NCBI GenBank assembly: GCA_024228935.1
Contig: JAAESX010000158.1
Span: forward strand, 16,812 to 80,811
DNA from: Pseudomonadota bacterium
Lineage (GTDB): Bacteria; Myxococcota_A; UBA796; CAJQPC01
Direction: 5' to 3'
Length of the DNA: 64,000 nucleotides
Positions within the stretch are counted from its first letter, which is position 1. Every line of letters starts with the position of its first letter. The position numbers and the translations under genes are program-made. Positions 8,120-16,154 of this stretch are shown piece by piece. The notes under the pieces were generated by a model. That model was not told where the DNA came from. It worked only from the letters and a program-made list of their open reading frames with translations, and ran no database searches.

Positions 8120-8317
8120 CTACTTGTACGGAATCAGCAGGTTGATCCGAGCGGTCTCACAGTCCCGGACGTAGCCGGCCTTGCGAGCGTTCCGCTTGAA
8201 CTTGGTGCTCTTCTTCGTGAGGATGTGGCGCATCTTGCTGCGCTTGAACTTGATCTTGCCGGAGCCGGTCTTGCTGAAGCGCTTTGCAGCGCCCCGCTTC
8301 GTCTTCATCTTGGGCAT
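8120..8317 (-). CDS. rpmI: 50S ribosomal protein L35
   Basis: A 65-residue L35, strongly basic, with MPKMKTKRGAAKRFSKTGSG at the N-terminus and the usual FKRSKMRHILTKKSTKFKR segment. It is a component of the large ribosomal subunit. It lies 47 bp after infC and 112 bp before rplT, the standard infC-rpmI-rplT order. The frame is open upstream of 8317, but the family N-terminus fixes the ATG. Confidence 0.96.
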   Translation of the reverse strand: MPKMKTKRGAAKRFSKTGSGKIKFKRSKMRHILTKKSTKFKRNARKAGYVRDCETARINLLIPYK

Positions 8318-8364
8318 CAGGACTCGCTTGAATCGAAAAGGCTGAATCGGGAAGGGCGGCGCCC

Positions 8365-8925
8365 TTAACCCTTCTTCTTGCCAGGGGCGAGGATCATCAC
8401 CATGAGGCGGCCGTCCATGCGGGGCTGCTGCTCGATGATGGCTACGTCTTCGATCGCCTTGTGGAGACGGCGGCACTGATCGGCGCCGATGTCACGGTGG
8501 GCCATCTCGCGTCCGCGGAAGCGGCAGCTGACCTTGACCTTGTCACCAGCCTCGATGAAGCGGCGAGCGTGCTTGACCTTGACGGCGAAGTCGTGCTCGT
8601 CCGTCTTGGGACGGACCTTCACTTCCTTGAGGTTGACGATCACCTGGTTCTTCCGGGCGACGGCTTCCTTCTTCTTCTTGTCGTACTTGAGCCGACCGTA
8701 GTCGACGATGCGACAGACAGGAGGACGACCGTTGGGGGCCACCTCCACGAGGTCCAGGCCGCGCTCCTTCGCCAGATCGATGGCGTCACGCGTCATGAAC
8801 TCACCGAGCTTCTCGCCCAGTTCGTCGATCACCAGGACCCGTGGGACGCGGATGCGCTCGTTGACCCGGGGTTCGTTGCGGCGGGGGGGCTCCATGGAGC
8901 GACGGCCGCGTCCTCCTCTCCTCAA
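8365..8925 (-). CDS. infC: Translation initiation factor IF-3
   Basis: IF-3 binds the 30S subunit, prevents premature 50S joining and proofreads start codons. The N-terminal domain carries NERIRVPRVLVIDELGEKLG; the C-terminal domain carries VKVSCRFRGREMAH. The start is uncertain. TTG at 8925 (186 residues) has GGAG six bases upstream; ATG at 8895 (176 residues, nearer typical length) has no well-spaced Shine-Dalgarno. A rare start codon would fit infC autoregulation, known in enterobacteria through AUU, so TTG is preferred. A strong promoter lies at 9003-9031. Confidence 0.94.
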   Translation of the reverse strand: MRRGGRGRRSMEPPRRNEPRVNERIRVPRVLVIDELGEKLGEFMTRDAIDLAKERGLDLVEVAPNGRPPVCRIVDYGRLKYDKKKKEAVARKNQVIVNLKEVKVRPKTDEHDFAVKVKHARRFIEAGDKVKVSCRFRGREMAHRDIGADQCRRLHKAIEDVAIIEQQPRMDGRLMVMILAPGKKKG

Positions 8926-9002
8926 ATGTCTCTCCAGGCAGAAGAAAATGTTCGGCACCACCAAGGCGCCAGCGGGCGGTCAGGGAGACGCGCCACACGA
9001 GG

Positions 9003-9031
9003 TGTGTACTCCCGGCCCCAGGCCGTGTCAA
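9003..9031 (-). promoter_or_regulatory. Strong sigma-70-type promoter of infC-rpmI-rplT
   Basis: On the minus strand a perfect TTGACA (9031-9026) is followed after exactly 17 bases by TACACA (9008-9003). This predicts a leader of about 70 bases before the infC start. It lies just downstream of the tRNA-Val terminator, so the operon has its own promoter. Confidence 0.7.
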
Positions 9032-9080
9032 TGCCTCACTCAAGTCAGTTCTGACGCCGTGCGAGAAGGCCCAAACGAGA

Positions 9081-9108
9081 AAGAGCCGGGCCCGAGGGCC
9101 CGGCTCTT
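9081..9108 (-). terminator. Rho-independent terminator after tRNA-Val
   Basis: A 13-bp perfect inverted repeat AAGAGCCGGGCCC / GGGCCCGGCTCTT (12 pairs with a 4-base loop in practice). On the minus strand it is followed by TTTCTCGTTT. It separates tRNA-Val from the infC promoter. Confidence 0.82.
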
Positions 9109-9114
9109 CGTTGA

Positions 9115-9189
9115 TGGTTGGCCCGCTCGGATTTGAACCGAGGACCCTCGCCGTGTCAGGACGATGCTCTCCCACTGAGCTACGAGCCA
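9115..9189 (-). tRNA. tRNA-Val (anticodon GAC), CCA encoded
   Basis: A 75-base cloverleaf on the minus strand. Acceptor strands TGGCTCG and CGGGCCA pair with one wobble, followed by discriminator A and encoded CCA. The D-arm contains TAGCTCAGTGGGAGAGCA. Anticodon stem TCGTC/GGCGA encloses CTGACAC, giving anticodon GAC (valine GTC/GTT). The T-arm is CTCGG TTCAAAT CCGAG. Confidence 0.94.
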
Positions 9190-9200
9190 TCGACCACCGG

Positions 9201-9229
9201 CTTCTATGCGCCCGGATCGAGAGCGTCAA
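9201..9229 (-). promoter_or_regulatory. Sigma-70-type promoter of tRNA-Val, overlapping the lipB stop
   Basis: On the minus strand TTGACG (9229-9224), 17 bases, TAGAAG (9206-9201), ending 12 bases before the tRNA. The -35 hexamer contains the lipB stop codon TGA (9228-9226), so coding and promoter functions share bases. Confidence 0.65.
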
Positions 9230-9858
9230 GACCGGACGCGGGCCAGAGCGTCGAGGACGTCGGAACCGACGCTCTCATGCGCATCGAAGGGAGTCGGCGC
9301 CTCGCCCACCACACGATCCAGACTGGCCGGCCGAGCGTCCTCGATCCCGCAGGGGACGAGCCCGGCGTACACGGACTCGGCCACGGACAGGTTCAGGGCG
9401 AACCCATGCAGGGTCACCCCTCGCCGAAAGTGCAGTCCGATCGCGGCGATCTTTCCATCTGGCACCCAGACGCCCGGCCGTCCACAGTCGCGCTGGGCAA
9501 GGACACCCGATCGCGCGAGCCAGTCGATCAGCCCCTGTTCGATCGCCGCGACCGTGTGCCGGACCCCCAGCCGTCGCTCCCCCACGTCGCAGATGAGGTA
9601 GCCGACGAGCTGCCCGGGCCCGTGCCAGGTCGCGAGACCGCCCCGCTCGGTCGGGATCACGTCCACATCCCGAGCCGCCAGCCGCGCCAGGTCGAGCCCT
9701 TCGGGGGCGCGCCTGCCGGTCGTCACCACCTCGGCGTGCTCCAGGAGCGCCAGGACCTCGCCACCTCGTCCAGCCAGGACCTCGTCGCGACGTGCTCGTT
9801 GTCGCTCCAAGGCCTCGACGTACGCGACCCCACTCCCCCACCACTCGATCGGGATCAC
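9226..9858 (-). CDS. lipB: Octanoyl-ACP:protein N-octanoyltransferase
   Basis: A 210-residue LipB, which moves octanoyl from acyl carrier protein to lipoyl domains in lipoic acid synthesis. The signature ERGGLATWHGPGQLVGYLI includes RGG.xTxHGPGQ, and GKIAAIGLHFRRGVTLHGFA supplies the catalytic Lys (GKIAAIG). CGIEDARPAS near the C-terminus carries the usual Cys. The GTG start overlaps the stop of the AI-2E-type gene (GTGA). No lipA is in the window. Confidence 0.95.
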   Translation of the reverse strand: MIPIEWWGSGVAYVEALERQRARRDEVLAGRGGEVLALLEHAEVVTTGRRAPEGLDLARLAARDVDVIPTERGGLATWHGPGQLVGYLICDVGERRLGVRHTVAAIEQGLIDWLARSGVLAQRDCGRPGVWVPDGKIAAIGLHFRRGVTLHGFALNLSVAESVYAGLVPCGIEDARPASLDRVVGEAPTPFDAHESVGSDVLDALARVRS

Positions 9859-11063
9859 TCGTCTTCCTCGCCGAAGTAGAGCGAGGCCTTGTACCGGCCG
9901 TACCACTCCATCATCAGGACCTGGGCGGCCGCCGTGACCGGGATGGCGAACAACATCCCCCAGATGCCGAACAGGTTCCCACCGACCAGCAGCGCGAGCA
10001 TGACGACGAACGGGTGCAGGCCGACCTTGTCGCCCACGATGTTCGGGGTGAGGATGAAGCCCTCGATGCCCTGGCTGATCATGAAGACCGCCCAGACGCC
10101 CGGCAGGTGCCAGTCCAGGCCGAACTTCAGGACGGCGAGGATCGAGGCGATGACGATGCCGACGACGTTCCCCAGGTACGGGATCAGGCCGAGGACACCG
10201 GCGGTCATCCCGACCACGATCGGCAGGTCGATGCCCACGATGAGCAGGCCGGTGCTGTAGAGCACGCCAAGCGCGGCAGCGACGGTGGACTGGCCACGGA
10301 CGAAGCTCGCGAGCCGCTCGTCGATGTCCGCGGCGAGCCGGCGAACGGTGCGTCGGTTCCGCGGCGGGATCATGTCGTCGATGCCGGCGATGATCTTGTC
10401 CCAGTCGCGCAGCAGGTAGAACGTGAAGATCGGCAGGAGCGCCAGGTTCAGCACGCCGACGACGAACGTCATGCCGCCGGACAGGGCCGTCTTCAGGAGC
10501 GTGGCCAGGCGACCGCCGACGTCGGGCGCGGCGTCCTTCACGATGTTGGCCACCCCGCCCTCGGTGTCCGCGTCGCCTTCCGCCAGCGCATGCTCCATCT
10601 CGGCCAACAGCCCCTCGGCGGTCAGCGGGATGGGTCGCCCGAGGCGCTGCTCGGCGATGGCCTGCCACTCGACCAGACGGGTGCTGAGCTCGTCGAGGTA
10701 GGGCCCGACGTTCTCGGAGAGCTCGACGAACTCCTTGGCGACGCTCGGCACGATGATGAGGACCGAGAAGACCAGGAGGCCGAGGATGCCGGTGAACACC
10801 ACGCCGATGCCCAGCTCACGACGCCAGCCGCGCGCTTCCAGCCGGTCCACGAGCGGGTCGAGCAGGTAGGCGAACACGATGCTGGCGAACAGCATCGCGA
10901 AGATGCTGCGCAGCAGGTAGACCAGCCCGAGCACGACCAGGACGAGGCCGGTGCCCCAGAAGATGCGTTCGCGCCAGCCGAGCCGGGCCACCGCGTCCAC
11001 GCGCTTGCGACGAGGGAGCGGCCGAGGCCCCCCCCGCGTGCTGCTCGGGCGCCGACGGATCAC
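9855..11063 (-). CDS. AI-2E family transporter (TqsA/PerM/YdiK type)
   Basis: A 402-residue polytopic membrane protein. It has the family pattern of an N-terminal pair of helices (GTGLVLVVLGLVYLLRSIF), a soluble region, then a C-terminal helical bundle with IPYLGNVVGIVIASILAV and LVGGNLFGIWGMLFAIPVTA. Family members export autoinducer-2 or act as cation exchangers, so the substrate is unknown. The GTG start overlaps the upstream stop (GTGA) and lies before a basic n-region (IRRRPSSTRG). It is the third gene of the dnaE-lipB operon. Confidence 0.87.
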   Translation of the reverse strand: MIRRRPSSTRGGPRPLPRRKRVDAVARLGWRERIFWGTGLVLVVLGLVYLLRSIFAMLFASIVFAYLLDPLVDRLEARGWRRELGIGVVFTGILGLLVFSVLIIVPSVAKEFVELSENVGPYLDELSTRLVEWQAIAEQRLGRPIPLTAEGLLAEMEHALAEGDADTEGGVANIVKDAAPDVGGRLATLLKTALSGGMTFVVGVLNLALLPIFTFYLLRDWDKIIAGIDDMIPPRNRRTVRRLAADIDERLASFVRGQSTVAAALGVLYSTGLLIVGIDLPIVVGMTAGVLGLIPYLGNVVGIVIASILAVLKFGLDWHLPGVWAVFMISQGIEGFILTPNIVGDKVGLHPFVVMLALLVGGNLFGIWGMLFAIPVTAAAQVLMMEWYGRYKASLYFGEEDE

Positions 11064-11800
11064 GGGGTGACCACCACGGCCACGCGACCGGCGGTCAAGA
11101 CGTCGGTGCCGGCGAGCCCGTTGAGCGAGGCCAGCGCCTGCCCGTCGAGGACCAGATCGCAGCCCGACGCCGAGGCCGCGACGAGGATGAGCGGGTTGTC
11201 CCCCACCCGCTCGACCGCCTCCGCGTCCGCCGGATCGCCGACCCACACCGCGGGACGCTCTCCGGCGGCTCCCACCTCGGACAGCGACGCCGCCGAGTAG
11301 GCCACGGCGCGGTCAGGGCCCACCAGCTTGGGGGCGAGGCAGGGTGAGGCTCGCACCTCTCGCGCGTCGACGAGGACGCCCGTGACGCCGGGCGTCTTGT
11401 CGGTCGAGGGCGCGGCGGCCTGGTCGGCGAGCACGGGCCGTAGCCACGTGTGGATGTCCAGCTCGGCGCGCAACTCGACGCGGCCGGAGCTGTGGTAGCG
11501 GGACTCGACGATCTTCCAGGTGGTGGCTCCCTCGCGGACACTCCGGGCCCACGGGCCGTCGACCATCAGCTCCGAGGCGACGGTGTCGCTGTCGTACGCC
11601 ACATTCCGAGCGTGCTCCTCGATGCGCAGCTCGAGCTGGGCGAGAGCCGCCTGCTCGGCGACCTTCACGTCGGACCAGGCGCCGGTGTTCGGGTCTCCGC
11701 TGCTCTCGACGACCAGCACGCCCTGGGTCCAGTCGATCCACCCGTCGGGCAGGGGCTCGGAGACGGGAGCCGCCAGGGCGGTGCTCAGGAGCCACATCAC
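11060..11800 (-). CDS. Secreted protein of unknown function
   Basis: A 246-residue exported protein. The N-terminus MMWLLSTALAAPVSEPLP is a short signal peptide with a probable AAP cleavage site and no Lys or Arg. The following region (KVAEQAALAQLELRIEEHA) resembles the helical start of LPP20/FlgT-like domains, but the similarity is too weak to assign. The GTG start overlaps the dnaE stop, so it is translationally coupled to dnaE and to the AI-2E-type gene downstream. An ATG directly after the GTG is an equivalent start. Confidence 0.75.
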   Translation of the reverse strand: MMWLLSTALAAPVSEPLPDGWIDWTQGVLVVESSGDPNTGAWSDVKVAEQAALAQLELRIEEHARNVAYDSDTVASELMVDGPWARSVREGATTWKIVESRYHSSGRVELRAELDIHTWLRPVLADQAAAPSTDKTPGVTGVLVDAREVRASPCLAPKLVGPDRAVAYSAASLSEVGAAGERPAVWVGDPADAEAVERVGDNPLILVAASASGCDLVLDGQALASLNGLAGTDVLTAGRVAVVVTP

Positions 11801-14800
11801 TCGAACCTCACGACGTCTCGGCGAAGCAACACGTCCGCGACCTCATCCTTGAGGTCCGACGACGCGGCGACGTTCCGATCCTCGGGCAACGAGGCCTTCC
11901 ACGCCACCCCGTCTTCACGAACCACGTGCAGGAACGAGCGGACGGGTCCCTCGTGCCGCTTCAACAGCGCGTCGAGCTTCTGCAGGTTCCGACGCGTGAG
12001 CTCGCTCGGTCGCAGCTGCATCACGACGCGCGTGGTGCTCCTGCGCTCCAGCTCCGCCAGCAGTTCGACCGACTCGGCGCGGATCTTCACGCCCTCGGTC
12101 GACTTCTCGAGCTCGCCCGTGACGAGGACCGGCTCGCCCTCGTCGAGCTTCTTGGCGCAGGCCTCCCACGCCTTGGAGAAGAAGACGACCTCGACCGCGC
12201 CCGTGTCGTCGTCCATCTGGAGGAACGCCATCTTGTCCCCGCGACGGGTGCGGACGACGCGGGCCGTCGCTTTCATCACGGCGACGGAGATGGTCGCCCC
12301 TTCGCCGAGACGCTCCAGCTCCGCGACCCGGCAGCTGGCTCGGCGGTCCACCAGCCGGGCGAACGCGCTGACGGGGTGCCCGCTGAGAAAGAAACCGAGC
12401 GCATCGCGCTCCATCCCCAGCTCCTTCGCGAGGGACCACTCGGCCACGTCCGGCATGCGGAAGCTCGGCTTCGGCGCGCTGGCCCCCAACATGCTGAAGA
12501 GGCCGACCTGCCCCGAGGCCTTGTCGGCCTGTTCGCGCTGGGCGTAGGACATGGCCGACTCCATCGCGGTGTGGAGCTGCGCGCGGTGGTGCCCGGTCCA
12601 GTCGAACGCGCCGGCCTTGATGAGGCTCTCGAGCGCCTTCTTGTTGATCCGCGAGTAGTCGAGCTTCTCGAGGCAGTCCATGAAGCCGCTGAACGAGCCG
12701 CCGGCCTCGACGCGCGCCTCGACCAGGGCCTCGATGGCCGACTGGCCGACGCCCTTGATGGCCCCCAGCCCGTACCGGATGCTGCCGCGCTCGTCCTTGG
12801 GCACGTCGAACGCCCAGACGGACTCGTTGACGTCCGGCCGCAGGATGTCGAGCCCCGCGCGCTTGCAATCCCCCACGTACAGCAGGACCTTGTCCGTGTT
12901 CGCCGAGTCGATGGTCAGGACCGCGGCCATGTACTCGGCGCGGTAGTTCGCCTTCAGCCAGGCCGTCTGGTACGTGATGTAGCCGTACGCGGCGCTGTGG
13001 CTCTTGTTGAAGCCGTACTCGGCGAACAGGGCGAGCAGGTCGAAGATGTCCGAGGACTTGTTCTTGTCGAACCCGTTCTTGACGGCGCCCTCGAGGAAGC
13101 GGGACTTCTGGCGCCCCATCTCGTCGAGGTCCTTCTTGCCCATCGCGCGTCGCAGCAGGTCGGCCTCGCCCAGGCTGTAGCTCGCCATCAGCTGGGCGAT
13201 CTGCATGACCTGTTCCTGGTACACGATGACGCCGTACGTGTTGTTCAGGATGGGCTCGAGCTCCGGGACCGGGAACTCCACCCGGGTGCGCCCGTGCTTG
13301 CGCTCGACGAAGTCATCGACCATGCCCGAGTTCAGCGGGCCCGGACGGTAGAGCGCCACCAGCGCCACGACGTCATCCAGGACGCTGGGCTTCAGCTTGG
13401 TCAGGAGCTCGCGCATGCCGCTGGACTCGACCTGGAACACGCCGAGGCCGTCTCCCCGCTGGAGCAGGTTGTAGGCCGCCTTGTCCTCGACATCGATCGC
13501 GCTCATGTCGATCGAGTCGCCCGTGTTGCGCTCGATGAGCTCGACCGCATCACGGATCTGGTCGAGGGTCTTCAGCCCCAGGAAGTCGAACTTGATGAGG
13601 CCGATGCTCTCGGCCGACTTCATGTCGTACTGGACGACCGGGCCGCCCTCGGGCCCATCCCGGTACAGCGGCGAGAGCTCGACCAGCGGCCGATCGGCGA
13701 CCACGACGCCGGCCGCGTGGATTCCCGTCTGACGGGTGAGCCCCTCGACCCGCTGGGCCAGCGAGTAGATGCGGCGGACGCGGGGATCTCCGTCGTAGAG
13801 CTTCTGGAGCCCCTCCTCCTCGAGCGCCTTGCCGAGCTTGATTCCCAGCTCGTTCGGGATGAGCTTCGCGAGGCGGTCGGCGTCGCCGAAGCTCATGTCC
13901 GCCACGCGCGACACGTCCCGGATGGCGAGCTTCGCCTGGAGCTTTCCGTATGTGATGATCTGCGCGACGTACTCGGTCCCGTACTTCTGGCGGGTGTGCT
14001 CGATGACCTCCTCGCGGCGGTCCTGGCAGAAGTCGACGTCGACATCCGGCATCGAGATGCGCTCGGGGTTCAGGAACCGCTCGAACAGCAGGTCGAACCG
14101 GATGGGGTCGATGTCCGTGATGCGCATGGCGTACGCGACGAGCGAGCCTGCGGCGGACCCTCGGCCCGGACCGACGGGGATCTCCTGGTCCTTCGCCCAG
14201 TTGATGAACTCGGCGACGATGAGGAAGTACGCCGGGAACCCCATCGACTCGATGATCCCGAACTCGATGTCGAGCCGTTCCCAGTACTGCGGGTGCAGCT
14301 CGGCCCCGACCCGCTCGAGCCGGAGCTCCAGCCCGCGGCGCGAGTACCACTTGAAGTAGCCGCCCAGGCTGCCGGTGCCGGGCTCGGGGATGTCCGGGGT
14401 CCCCTCGCCCATCCCGAAGTCTCGCGGCGGCGGGAAGGCGTCGTAGAAGTAGGCCCAGTTGGGCTGGGCGTCCGCGTCCTCGGACGGAGGCGTCGACGCC
14501 GGAAAGTAGTAGGTGTCGTAGTCGAAGGCGTACTGGCAGCGCTCGGCGATCTCGACGGTCCGGTCGAGCGCCGGCCCGTCATCTGGAAACAGCGCCCGCA
14601 TCGCCTCTTCCGACTTCAGGAAGAGCTGGTCGGTGACCGGGCGGCGGCGCTTGTCGTCGTTGAGCGAGCAGCCCGAGCCGATGCACTGGAGCAGGTCCAG
14701 CGTCGGCGCGTCCATCGGGTTGAGGTAGTGGACCGCGTTGGTGACGACCGTCTTCAGCCCGAGCGCGCCGGCGAGCTCGCGGCACCCTTCGTTTGCCCGC

Positions 14801-15348
14801 TCGTCCGCGTCGAAGCCGACGTCCTGGAGCTCGAGGAACAGGTTGTCGGGGCCGAAGATCTCGCCCAGCTGCTCGACCCGCCAGCGCGCCTCGTCCGTCC
14901 GCCCCCGAGCCAGGTCCGCGCGGACCGGACCGCGGAGCCCGCTCGTCAGGACGATGAGCCCCTCGCGGTACTTCTCCAGGAGTGTCAGGTCGACTCGCGG
15001 CTTGTAGAACATGCCGTCGAAGATCGCTTCGGTGATGAGCGCGCAGAGGTTCTTGTACCCGACCTGGTTCTCGATGAGGCAGACCAGGTGGTACCCGCCG
15101 AGCTGGCCAGCCGGGTCCTTGACGGACTGCCCGTCGGGCTGCACCCACAGGCCCGATCCGAAGACGGGGTGGACGCCGGCGCCCTTGCAGGACTTGTGGA
15201 ACTGCACGGCTCCGTAGAGGTTGCAGTGATCCGTCAGCGCCACGCTGGACTGCCCCAGCTCCGCCGCGCGGGGCGCGAGCTTCTTGATGGGGATCGCGCC
15301 GTCGAGCAGGGAGAACTGCGAGTGGACGTGGAGGTGCGCAAAACCCAT
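11797..15348 (-). CDS. dnaE: DNA polymerase III subunit alpha
   Basis: An 1183-residue replicative polymerase catalytic subunit of normal DnaE1 length. The N-terminal PHP domain begins FAHLHVHSQFSLLDGAIP with TDHCNLYG following. The palm active site PDVDVDFCQDRRE is near residues 431-443. The fingers, a C-terminal helix-hairpin-helix region (IKGVGQSAIEAL) and an OB-fold (ISVAVMKATARVVRTRRGD) follow in order. The ATG at 15348 fits the family N-terminus. It heads a coupled operon with a secreted protein, an AI-2E-type transporter and lipB, and is divergent from the SGNH hydrolase over 23 bp. Confidence 0.98.
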   Translation of the reverse strand: MGFAHLHVHSQFSLLDGAIPIKKLAPRAAELGQSSVALTDHCNLYGAVQFHKSCKGAGVHPVFGSGLWVQPDGQSVKDPAGQLGGYHLVCLIENQVGYKNLCALITEAIFDGMFYKPRVDLTLLEKYREGLIVLTSGLRGPVRADLARGRTDEARWRVEQLGEIFGPDNLFLELQDVGFDADERANEGCRELAGALGLKTVVTNAVHYLNPMDAPTLDLLQCIGSGCSLNDDKRRRPVTDQLFLKSEEAMRALFPDDGPALDRTVEIAERCQYAFDYDTYYFPASTPPSEDADAQPNWAYFYDAFPPPRDFGMGEGTPDIPEPGTGSLGGYFKWYSRRGLELRLERVGAELHPQYWERLDIEFGIIESMGFPAYFLIVAEFINWAKDQEIPVGPGRGSAAGSLVAYAMRITDIDPIRFDLLFERFLNPERISMPDVDVDFCQDRREEVIEHTRQKYGTEYVAQIITYGKLQAKLAIRDVSRVADMSFGDADRLAKLIPNELGIKLGKALEEEGLQKLYDGDPRVRRIYSLAQRVEGLTRQTGIHAAGVVVADRPLVELSPLYRDGPEGGPVVQYDMKSAESIGLIKFDFLGLKTLDQIRDAVELIERNTGDSIDMSAIDVEDKAAYNLLQRGDGLGVFQVESSGMRELLTKLKPSVLDDVVALVALYRPGPLNSGMVDDFVERKHGRTRVEFPVPELEPILNNTYGVIVYQEQVMQIAQLMASYSLGEADLLRRAMGKKDLDEMGRQKSRFLEGAVKNGFDKNKSSDIFDLLALFAEYGFNKSHSAAYGYITYQTAWLKANYRAEYMAAVLTIDSANTDKVLLYVGDCKRAGLDILRPDVNESVWAFDVPKDERGSIRYGLGAIKGVGQSAIEALVEARVEAGGSFSGFMDCLEKLDYSRINKKALESLIKAGAFDWTGHHRAQLHTAMESAMSYAQREQADKASGQVGLFSMLGASAPKPSFRMPDVAEWSLAKELGMERDALGFFLSGHPVSAFARLVDRRASCRVAELERLGEGATISVAVMKATARVVRTRRGDKMAFLQMDDDTGAVEVVFFSKAWEACAKKLDEGEPVLVTGELEKSTEGVKIRAESVELLAELERRSTTRVVMQLRPSELTRRNLQKLDALLKRHEGPVRSFLHVVREDGVAWKASLPEDRNVAASSDLKDEVADVLLRRDVVRFE

Positions 15349-15371
15349 GCGAGGGGCTAACTTCGACCGAG

Positions 15372-16154
15372 ATGAAGCGTCGGCTGTTGTACGCGGTGAT
15401 TCCGCTCGTGATCCTGTTCGTCGGCGCCGAGCTCGTCACCCGCGCCCTGCGCACGTCGAAGTTCGTCCAGCGGACACGGCCCGCCGTCGTCGAGGGGCCC
15501 CATCTGCTCGCGCTCGGGGACAGCTGGACCTACGGGTACGGCGTCGAGCCCGAAGAAGCGTGGCCGGGGAAGCTGGCGCAGGACACGGGCTGGACCGTGG
15601 TCAACCTGGGCGAGCCCGGCTCACACCCCCTGGTGACGCTGGCCCGCTTCCGATCCTGGCCGCACACGCCGTCGACCGTCATCGTCCTGACCGGGGCGAA
15701 CCCGGTCGACACGGCTGGGGCACCCAAGGCGGGCGCCCCGAAACCCAATCCGCTCCAGACCCTGGCACTGTTCCGCGTGGTCGAGCAGATCGTGGCGCGT
15801 CAGGTGCAGGACGACGACATGCCGGCCGAGCGTCGCGGACTGTCCAAGGCCCCCATCCGGGAGACGCTGCTGCAGCTTCGCCGGATGACGAGCGACCAGG
15901 GCGCGGGCCTGCTGGTCCTGACCTACCCCCTACCCGCTGACTCCGACGCGGAGATCGCCCAGGTGAACAGCTGGATCCGCGGCGTGTGCGCGTCCAACGA
16001 GATCCCGGTCCTCGACCTCGAAAACGTGAACCAGGACCTCGGCCGCGACGCCCTGCTCTACGACAAGGGGCTCGACCTGCACCCCAGCGCGCCCGGGTAC
16101 TCCCGGATGGCCGAGGCCATCGCCGAGCAGCTCAGCCCAGCTCGTACAGATTGA
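15372..16154 (+). CDS. Membrane-anchored SGNH/GDSL-type hydrolase
   Basis: A 260-residue protein with an N-terminal signal anchor (RRLLYAVIPLVILFVGAEL) and an SGNH hydrolase fold. Block I is LLALGDSWTYG with the nucleophile Ser; block V is LDLHPSAPGY with the catalytic Asp/His (DxxHP). The Gly of block II is likely in NLGEPGS, and GANP would fit block III (GxND with the Asp replaced). Family members are esterases or acyltransferases on lipids or glycans; substrate unknown. Its last 23 bases overlap the convergent kinase gene. Confidence 0.83.
   Translation: MKRRLLYAVIPLVILFVGAELVTRALRTSKFVQRTRPAVVEGPHLLALGDSWTYGYGVEPEEAWPGKLAQDTGWTVVNLGEPGSHPLVTLARFRSWPHTPSTVIVLTGANPVDTAGAPKAGAPKPNPLQTLALFRVVEQIVARQVQDDDMPAERRGLSKAPIRETLLQLRRMTSDQGAGLLVLTYPLPADSDAEIAQVNSWIRGVCASNEIPVLDLENVNQDLGRDALLYDKGLDLHPSAPGYSRMAEAIAEQLSPARTD

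Noticed and set aside
9792..11300. His/Gln/Glu/Asp-rich plus-strand frame over the AI-2E-type gene
   Set aside because: An antisense shadow: such compositions arise opposite Leu/Val-rich membrane genes in GC-rich DNA.
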